From: Candidatus Latescibacterota bacterium
GTDB taxonomy: Bacteria; JAAXHH01; JACQVL01
NCBI GenBank assembly: GCA_016209865.1
Contig: JACQVL010000274.1
Coordinates: 1-11,530, forward strand
Reading direction: 5' to 3'
Length of the DNA stretch: 11,530 nucleotides
The position numbers and the translations under genes are program-made. The notes beneath the pieces are model-generated. The model was not told the DNA's origin, ran no database searches, and was given only the letters and a program-made list of their open reading frames with translations. Every line of letters starts with the position of its first letter. The stretch's first letter is position 1. Positions 6,920-11,530 of the stretch are shown here, piece by piece.

Positions 6920-6926
6920 ACGACGG

Positions 6927-8222
6927 ATGAATCGATCCCGATCCCATACCCTTTTTGCGCGAGCCCAGCAACTTCTCCCCGGCGGCGTCAACAGTCCGGT
7001 GCGGAACTTCGGCCGGGTGGGCGGCAATCCGGTGTTCATGGCTCGTGGAGCCGGGTCGAAGGTGTACGACGTCGACGGCAACGAGTACATCGACTACCTC
7101 GGCTCCTGGGGGCCGCTCATCCTCGGCCACAGCCACCCGAAGGTGGTGGAAGCCCTCAAGCGGGTGTGCGAGACCGGGACGAGCTTCGGGGCGCCGACCG
7201 AGATCGAGGTGCGATTAGCGGAACTCGTTCTCTCCGCGTTCCCGTCGATCGACCACGTCCGGATGGTCAACTCCGGGACGGAGGCGACGATGAGCGCCGT
7301 CCGGGTTGCCCGCGGGTACACCGGCCGGGACCGGATCGTCAAGTTCGAGGCCGGGTATCATGGTCATGGGGACAGCTTCCTCATCAAGGCCGGGTCGGGT
7401 GCGGCGACGTTCGGCATCCCCGACAGTCCGGGCGTCCCGGCGGCATTGGCGGAGCTGACGATCAACCTCCCGTTCAACGATGCGGAGGCCGTCACACGAA
7501 CCCTTTCGGAGCGCGGGGATGAGATCGCGTGCGTCATCGTCGAGCCGGTGGCGGGCAACATGGGGATGATCCCGCCGCGGCCCGGCTTCCTCCAGACGCT
7601 CCGGTCGGAGACGGCGAAGCGCGGCATCATCCTGATCTTCGACGAAGTGATCACCGGGTTCCGCGTCGCGTTCGGTGGCGCTCAGGAGCTGTACGGAATT
7701 CAGGCGGACATGACCTGCTTAGGAAAGATCATCGGCGGCGGCCTGCCGGTCGGGGCGTACGGCGGCCGGAAAGAGATCATGCAGTCGGTCGCCCCGTCAG
7801 GCGCGGTCTACCAAGCGGGCACCCTCTCCGGCAACCCGTTGGCGATGACGGCGGGGTACGAGACCTTAACGCTGCTTCAAGAACCGGGGGTGTACGAACG
7901 CTTGGAGCGGATGGCCGCCCGATTAGCGGATGGACTGCGTGCAGCGGCACAAGAGGCGGGCGTTCAGACGTGTCTCACCCGCGTCGGGTCGATGTTCTGC
8001 ACGTTCTTCACGGACCGGGAGGTGTACGATTACGACGCCGCCGCGTCATCGAACGCAGAGCAGTACAGCCGGTACTTCTGGGGGATGCTCGACCGGGGGG
8101 TGTACCTCGCCCCGTCCCGACTGGAGACCGGATTTGTCTCTTTGGCGCATACGGAGGAGGATATTGAGAGGACGATTGAAGCGAGCCGGGAGAGCCTGAA
8201 GGCGGTGACGAGTGACCAGTGA
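6927..8222 (+). CDS. hemL: Glutamate-1-semialdehyde 2,1-aminomutase
   Basis: A PLP enzyme that isomerises glutamate-1-semialdehyde, made by HemA, to 5-aminolevulinate. The protein has 431 residues from ATG 6927, normal for HemL, and starts [20 protein letters not shown] with the family motif [13 protein letters not shown]. The cofactor lysine is Lys267 in [17 protein letters not shown]. Other blocks are [56 protein letters not shown] and [18 protein letters not shown]. The frame is open upstream to 6840, but that part only translates the palindrome and heptamer spacer. The C-terminal residues AVTSDQ and the stop codon are encoded by GTGACGA-type heptamers, a sign that the 3' end was overwritten or extended by repeats. 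The gene is flanked by inverted copies of a 28-bp palindrome. It is the last + strand gene of the cluster and converges with the nucleotidyltransferase gene. Confidence 0.98.
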   Translation: MNRSRSHTLFARAQQLLPGGVNSPVRNFGRVGGNPVFMARGAGSKVYDVDGNEYIDYLGSWGPLILGHSHPKVVEALKRVCETGTSFGAPTEIEVRLAELVLSAFPSIDHVRMVNSGTEATMSAVRVARGYTGRDRIVKFEAGYHGHGDSFLIKAGSGAATFGIPDSPGVPAALAELTINLPFNDAEAVTRTLSERGDEIACVIVEPVAGNMGMIPPRPGFLQTLRSETAKRGIILIFDEVITGFRVAFGGAQELYGIQADMTCLGKIIGGGLPVGAYGGRKEIMQSVAPSGAVYQAGTLSGNPLAMTAGYETLTLLQEPGVYERLERMAARLADGLRAAAQEAGVQTCLTRVGSMFCTFFTDREVYDYDAAASSNAEQYSRYFWGMLDRGVYLAPSRLETGFVSLAHTEEDIERTIEASRESLKAVTSDQ

Positions 8223-8225
8223 CGA
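8205..8225 (+). repeat. Three tandem heptamers at the hemL 3' end
   Basis: GTGACGA, GTGACCA, GTGACGA in tandem, containing the hemL stop codon. It is the same heptamer family as the hemA-hemC spacer. A possible degenerate complementary stretch lies at 8299-8319 (CGTCCAC, TACCCAC, TGTCCGG), inside the 3' end of the convergent gene. Confidence 0.7.
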
Positions 8226-8260
8226 GTAATGCCATTTCCCTATGATAACATCGCGTAGGA

Positions 8261-8288
8261 TTGTCATTCCCGCGAAAGCGGGAATCCA
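8261..8288 (-). repeat. Palindromic interspersed repeat, dRS3-like, copy 2
   Basis: The exact reverse complement of 6841-6868. The hairpin core at 8266-8285 is an 8-bp perfect stem with a GAAA loop. It lies in the 72-base convergent spacer between the hemL and nucleotidyltransferase stops, where a symmetrical hairpin could serve as a two-way transcription stop, though no clear U-tract follows on either strand. No other terminator is visible here. Confidence 0.85.
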
Positions 8289-8294
8289 GTCATT

Positions 8295-9497
8295 TCATCG
8301 TCCACTACCCACTGTCCGGTTTTCCCAAATCCGTCGCACCCGTTGTATCCCTTTCATCACCGCAGTCCACGGCACCTGCCACAGGTGATCGACTCCCCAG
8401 AGGTGCTGGAGAAACTGTGGAAATCCGATCAATTTGTTGTAGAAGCCATCACGGCCGATCGACTCGACATACTGCTGGTACCGGAGCCGGAGCATCGACA
8501 TCGGCTTTCTCAGGTCTTCCGGGCCAGTCTTGGCCTGATACTCCATCTGCTCCGCGTTCGACACCGGGGCTTGACGCAGAGCGTGCAGCACGGACGGGGG
8601 GATTGGAGCGTCCAGTCGCTCATGCAGATAACTCAGCATGTCCCGGATCGGTAAGCTCAGACGGTGCTGTTGAGCCTGGGCGACGAGCCGGTTCCAGTCG
8701 AGACCGGGCGAATCGTTCACGATCACCATCGCGTCGACGATCCAGCGTAACGGAGGCGTCCCGCTCCATCGCGCGCCGTGCACGCACACGTGCAGCAATT
8801 GATCAGCCGGGTTCAGGACGGAGACGGGCACATCGTCAAGACGCGTCGAGATCGCCCCCGACCAGAAGTCGTCATCCGCGTGGGGCTGGCAGCAGTCGAG
8901 CAGCGCATGCCAGTGGAGGTCGCATTCATACCCGCCGGGGTCGCGGAATCCATGCGCGTGAATGGCTGACTGATACGCCTCCGTCAACGTCGCCGGGAAG
9001 GCGCGGATCGGTGTCCAGCGTAAGGCGCCCAGGACCGTGACCGCCGCGGACGCCTGGGCAGTCGGCACCAGGACGTCAAAATCCTCCATCGGCCGCAGGC
9101 CGTAATCGCGGTAATAGAGCAGGATGAGCGCCGCTCCTTTGAGTACCATCGTCTCGATCTCGGCCGCGTGGAACGCGCGGAGGAGCCCAGCCAGGCGATG
9201 GAAGAGGAGCTGGTTTTTATACCACGTGTGGCGGTAGATGCCCTTGAACCGCTGCATCAGCGGATGGTCGATGTCTTGCGCTCGCAGGTTCCGGTAGAGC
9301 AATGGCAGGAGTTGATACGACCCCGCGTCGAGGTGATCGAGGTCGAGGCCGTCGTGCCAGGCTTCCCAGGCCACGACAGCGTCTCGGCCCTGCCAAAGCA
9401 CCGCTTTGACCAACAACTCCTGCTGCGGGGTCGGCCAGCAGGCGCCTTGCGATGAATTGCGGATTGCAGATTGCGGATTGCGGATTGAGAAATCCAT
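8295..9497 (-). CDS. Nucleotidyltransferase-like protein, NTP_transf_5 family
   Basis: A 400-residue member of the uncharacterised nucleotidyltransferase family (PF14907 type). The diagnostic region is MVLKGAALILLYYRDYGLRP followed by MEDFDVLVP: Lys120-Gly121 and the acidic pair Asp139/Asp141, as in polymerase-beta-fold NTases (Gly-Ser is replaced by Gly-Ala). Downstream, YECDLHWHALL, NPADQLLHVCVHGARW and LRWIVDAMVIV match the family's helical part. The substrate is unknown. Relatives occur in polysaccharide loci and as accessory genes of lasso-peptide clusters. ATG 9497 shares its A with the stop of the ABC gene (TAATG), so translation is coupled. Residues about 4-14 (SIRNPQSAIRN) are encoded by 7-bp repeats, and recognisable family sequence begins only after residue 20. 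The 3' end (TVGSGR) may also overlap weak heptamers. Confidence 0.85.
   Translation of the reverse strand: MDFSIRNPQSAIRNSSQGACWPTPQQELLVKAVLWQGRDAVVAWEAWHDGLDLDHLDAGSYQLLPLLYRNLRAQDIDHPLMQRFKGIYRHTWYKNQLLFHRLAGLLRAFHAAEIETMVLKGAALILLYYRDYGLRPMEDFDVLVPTAQASAAVTVLGALRWTPIRAFPATLTEAYQSAIHAHGFRDPGGYECDLHWHALLDCCQPHADDDFWSGAISTRLDDVPVSVLNPADQLLHVCVHGARWSGTPPLRWIVDAMVIVNDSPGLDWNRLVAQAQQHRLSLPIRDMLSYLHERLDAPIPPSVLHALRQAPVSNAEQMEYQAKTGPEDLRKPMSMLRLRYQQYVESIGRDGFYNKLIGFPQFLQHLWGVDHLWQVPWTAVMKGIQRVRRIWENRTVGSGR
9454..9488 (-). repeat. Five tandem heptamers inside the nucleotidyltransferase start region
   Basis: On the + strand the units are GAATTGC, GGATTGC, AGATTGC, GGATTGC and GGATTGA in perfect 7-bp register. 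On the coding (-) strand they read as GCAATCC-type repeats and specify IRNPQSAIRN. No complementary arm is seen nearby, unlike the hemA-hemC and pre-hemB elements. The array begins seven bases inside the start codon of the gene. Confidence 0.8.
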
Positions 9498-11182
9498 TAC
9501 CGTCTCTCTACTACCTTCACCAGGTCGTTCTGATCCTGCGTCACCGCCTGGCCGTTCCGTAGCACATACACAGATTGTGCCTCTCGCACGATCGCCAGGT
9601 CGTGACTGATCAACAGGATCGTCGGCGGAGGATCGAGCGTCTTCAGGGTCTGCATCAGTTGGCTTACCGCGGCCCGGTCGAGATGGTTGGTGGGTTCATC
9701 CAGGATGAGCAGTGTCGGCTGGCGGAGCAGCGCCCGGGCGATCGCGAGCCGTTGGCGCTGTCCCCCTGACAGCAGGACTCCGTTATCCCCCACCCAGGTG
9801 TCATAGCCGTCAGGGAGTTGGTGGATAAACTCAGCCGCCGTCGCCAGCTCGCACGCTCGATCCACTCGTTGAGCACTCACATCCGGACACCCGTACGTGA
9901 TATTCTCCCACACCGTCCCTGGCAAGATCACCGGATCCTGCGTCACTACTCCGATCGAGCGGCGGAGATGCCCGATATCCAGGTCATCAAACGGATGATC
10001 ATCCGCCAGGAGCTGGCCTTGCTGGGGACGATAGAACCCTAACAACAGATAGAGGATCGTGCTCTTGCCCGCGCCATTCGGCCCGACGAGCGCGACGGTC
10101 GTCTGAGGCTGAATCGTCAGACTGAGGTTCTGCAAGACGGGACGGTCTGTGTACTGAAACGAGACCGACTCGAACGCGACCTTGCCGCTCAACGCGATTC
10201 GTTTCCGGCCCGCATACGGGGGAGTGTCCTCGGTCCGCACGAGGTGGAACAGCGTCATGAGCGCTTCATTCCCCACGATGATCGAGGGGAATACCCCCCA
10301 GATCGTCCTCAGATAATTCCCCAATAACCCCACCCCGACGTAGAACGACAACAACGCGCCTATCGTCATCGAGCCTGCCATGACCGCCCGGCCCCCCACG
10401 ATCAGGATGAGGAGCCCGGCCACCGTGATCATCGCATAGTGCGCTACACTGTACGCCGACTGGAGCCAGACCATCGCTCCACTGGTCACCCGCATGTCTT
10501 CAAAATGCTGGCGTTGCCGCTCGATCTCAAACGATTCGGCGGCCTGAATCCGGGTCAGGTCGATCATCTGAAGGACAAACAACATCCCCTTGCTGAAGGC
10601 CTTTTGGGACCGGCGAAAGGCGTTGATGCGCGCTTTGACCCTGCTCCCCATCGAGCGACTGACGAGGAACACCAGCGGAGCCACGCTCAACATGACGACG
10701 AACAAAAACCAGTTGAGATAGAGCAACACCCCGCTCAGGGCGAGACTGATCGCCAGGGCTGGCAGGAACTGTGCCACCAGCGCATAGCTCATCGTATCCA
10801 GACGCCCCACGTCGTGGACGATGGTCGCGTGGAGTTTGCTGCGATCCGCCTCGGTGTAATAAGCCCGCGAAAAGGTATAGAAGCGGTGTAAGAGTTCCTC
10901 GCGGAACCGCTGGATGGCGACCTTGACGATGGTGAGGGCTCGATACTGCGTCCAGAGCGTCACCCCGCTGTTGACCAGGTTGAGCCCGCACATCGCCGCG
11001 CCAGCGAGCAGAAGACGAGGGAGATTCCTGGCGGGAATGATCGTATCGAACACCCACCGCACGAGCAACGTGATGGAGACCACGATCATCACCTGCCCGC
11101 AGGAGATGCCGACGTTCAACGCCAGCGCCTTGTAGGCGCCCCGGTAGAATGTGCTGTAATACTGCCAGGCGGAGCGGTTCAT
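9497..11182 (-). CDS. ABC exporter, fused membrane and ATPase domains
   Basis: A 561-residue type I ABC half-transporter (MsbA-like layout) that would work as a dimer in the inner membrane to export a lipid, glycan or peptide. Membrane segments are at about 22-46 and 57-75, two around the middle ([20 protein letters not shown]) and two before residue 300 ([14 protein letters not shown] and [13 protein letters not shown]). ATPase motifs are Walker [10 protein letters not shown] (367-375), Q-loop Gln415, signature LSGGQ (471-475), Walker B LLILDE (491-496) and H-loop His527. All catalytic residues are present. The start is placed at ATG 11182, overlapping the upstream stop as ATGA; a further 24 in-frame codons to 11254 overlap the glycosyltransferase and lack family character. 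No peptidase C39 domain precedes the membrane domain. Substrate is unknown; neighbours suggest a glycan or a modified peptide. Confidence 0.93.
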   Translation of the reverse strand: MNRSAWQYYSTFYRGAYKALALNVGISCGQVMIVVSITLLVRWVFDTIIPARNLPRLLLAGAAMCGLNLVNSGVTLWTQYRALTIVKVAIQRFREELLHRFYTFSRAYYTEADRSKLHATIVHDVGRLDTMSYALVAQFLPALAISLALSGVLLYLNWFLFVVMLSVAPLVFLVSRSMGSRVKARINAFRRSQKAFSKGMLFVLQMIDLTRIQAAESFEIERQRQHFEDMRVTSGAMVWLQSAYSVAHYAMITVAGLLILIVGGRAVMAGSMTIGALLSFYVGVGLLGNYLRTIWGVFPSIIVGNEALMTLFHLVRTEDTPPYAGRKRIALSGKVAFESVSFQYTDRPVLQNLSLTIQPQTTVALVGPNGAGKSTILYLLLGFYRPQQGQLLADDHPFDDLDIGHLRRSIGVVTQDPVILPGTVWENITYGCPDVSAQRVDRACELATAAEFIHQLPDGYDTWVGDNGVLLSGGQRQRLAIARALLRQPTLLILDEPTNHLDRAAVSQLMQTLKTLDPPPTILLISHDLAIVREAQSVYVLRNGQAVTQDQNDLVKVVERR

Positions 11183-11530
11183 GTCAACCCTGCCAGCGCC
11201 ATCAGCTTCGACAAGGAATTCAGGTTCACAGAGTAGTCTGGCTTTGGAACCCACTTCGGATTGGGATGGACAGGGGCTCCGTCACTCCTGCCGATTAAAT
11301 AGTAGTAATCAAGCCCAAGACAGTGGCTCAGTTCCCAGTACGTCGGTTGTGGCCACGAGGGTGAGAACAATTCGATGACTTTTGTTCCAGGACTGCAGAA
11401 GACAAGGTTCGCCAGTCCCGCGCCATGAGGCGCGATCACCACCGTGGCCGACGCGAACAAGGCCGCCTGCTCCTTGACAGACAGACCCCTCAAGACGTGT
11501 TTCTCAAACCCAAATCGTCTGAGAAAATCC
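11179..11530 (-). CDS. GT61-type (DUF563) glycosyltransferase, 3' part only
   Basis: The C-terminal 116 or so residues of a glycosyltransferase whose frame runs open off the right edge; the TTG at 11493 is internal. The visible part, FLRRFGFEKHVL then LSVKEQAALFASATVVIAPH, GAGLANLVFCSPGTKVIELF and YWELSHCLGLDYYYLIG, matches the GT61 signature (PHGAGLAN followed by G-T-x-V-I-E-L-F). These enzymes add sugars to glycans or proteins at the cytosolic side in bacteria. The gene's last codons overlap the ABC exporter start (ATGA). Base composition is visibly less GC-rich than the hem genes, consistent with an accessory, possibly transferred, glycan locus. Confidence 0.85.
   Translation of the reverse strand, partial: DFLRRFGFEKHVLRGLSVKEQAALFASATVVIAPHGAGLANLVFCSPGTKVIELFSPSWPQPTYWELSHCLGLDYYYLIGRSDGAPVHPNPKWVPKPDYSVNLNSLSKLMALAGLT

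Noticed and set aside
6840-6926. N-terminal extension of hemL (MDSRFRGND...)
   Set aside because: It is the reading of the palindrome and heptamer spacer; GAGGAG and family homology fix the start at 6927.
6841-8288. Insertion sequence or composite transposon around hemL
   Set aside because: The inverted 28-mers are palindromic interspersed repeats; there is no transposase and no obvious target duplication, so only the repeat arrangement is reported.
8261-9040. 259-codon plus-strand frame opposite the nucleotidyltransferase gene
   Set aside because: Starts in the palindrome ([10 protein letters not shown]), is low-complexity Arg/Ser-rich and opposes a gene with family motifs.
10439-10891. 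150-codon plus-strand frame opposite the ABC exporter membrane domain
   Set aside because: No recognisable motif, and the opposite strand encodes a complete, well-supported exporter.
11183-11254. 24-codon N-terminal extension of the ABC exporter
   Set aside because: It overlaps the glycosyltransferase coding sequence, while ATG 11182 gives a clean ATGA overlap and a normal exporter N-terminus.

Overview
The window is GC-rich bacterial DNA with tightly packed genes. It falls into two oppositely oriented blocks that converge near position 8,290. The left block (1-8222, + strand) is a tetrapyrrole biosynthesis cluster: hemA (5' end missing), hemC, a cobA-hemD fusion, a small 2[4Fe-4S] ferredoxin, a geranylgeranyl-reductase-family flavoprotein, a zinc-ribbon/DUF2007 protein, hemB and hemL. 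Together hemA and hemL (C5 route to 5-aminolevulinate), hemB, hemC and hemD cover glutamyl-tRNA to uroporphyrinogen III, and the cobA domain opens the branch to precorrin-2 (siroheme, cobalamin or the alternative heme route). hemC to the zinc-ribbon gene are overlapped or a few bases apart and look translationally coupled.

The right block (8295-11530, - strand) reads GT61-type glycosyltransferase (5' end outside the window), ABC exporter, NTP_transf_5 nucleotidyltransferase. The start/stop overlaps are ATGA and TAATG, so this is one operon. Its first gene is visibly less GC-rich than the hem genes. The set fits a surface-glycan or modified-peptide locus; its core lies beyond the right edge.

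The least ordinary signal lies between the genes. The hemA-hemC, zinc-ribbon-hemB, hemB-hemL and hemL-convergent junctions, and the ABC/nucleotidyltransferase junction, all carry tandem 7-bp repeats. Each junction has its own heptamer sequence, apart from hemL's end, which reuses the hemA-hemC unit. At hemA-hemC and zinc-ribbon-hemB, two inverted arms of heptamers start at the upstream stop codon and end just before the downstream start, so the whole spacer could fold into one hairpin. At hemB-hemL and downstream of hemL an identical 28-bp palindrome-containing element (core ATTCCC-N8-GGGAAT) lies between the heptamers; its two copies flank hemL in inverted orientation. The heptamers also supply the last codons of two genes and some first codons of another.

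The organism cannot be named from this sequence. GC-rich composition, C5-pathway heme genes, Zn-type HemB, a bacterial ferredoxin/GGR pair and abundant heptamer repeats suggest an uncultivated environmental lineage. Nitrospirota or Methylomirabilota-like bacteria are a low-confidence guess. There is no spacer over 300 bases, and I see no tRNA, rRNA, CRISPR array or transposase.
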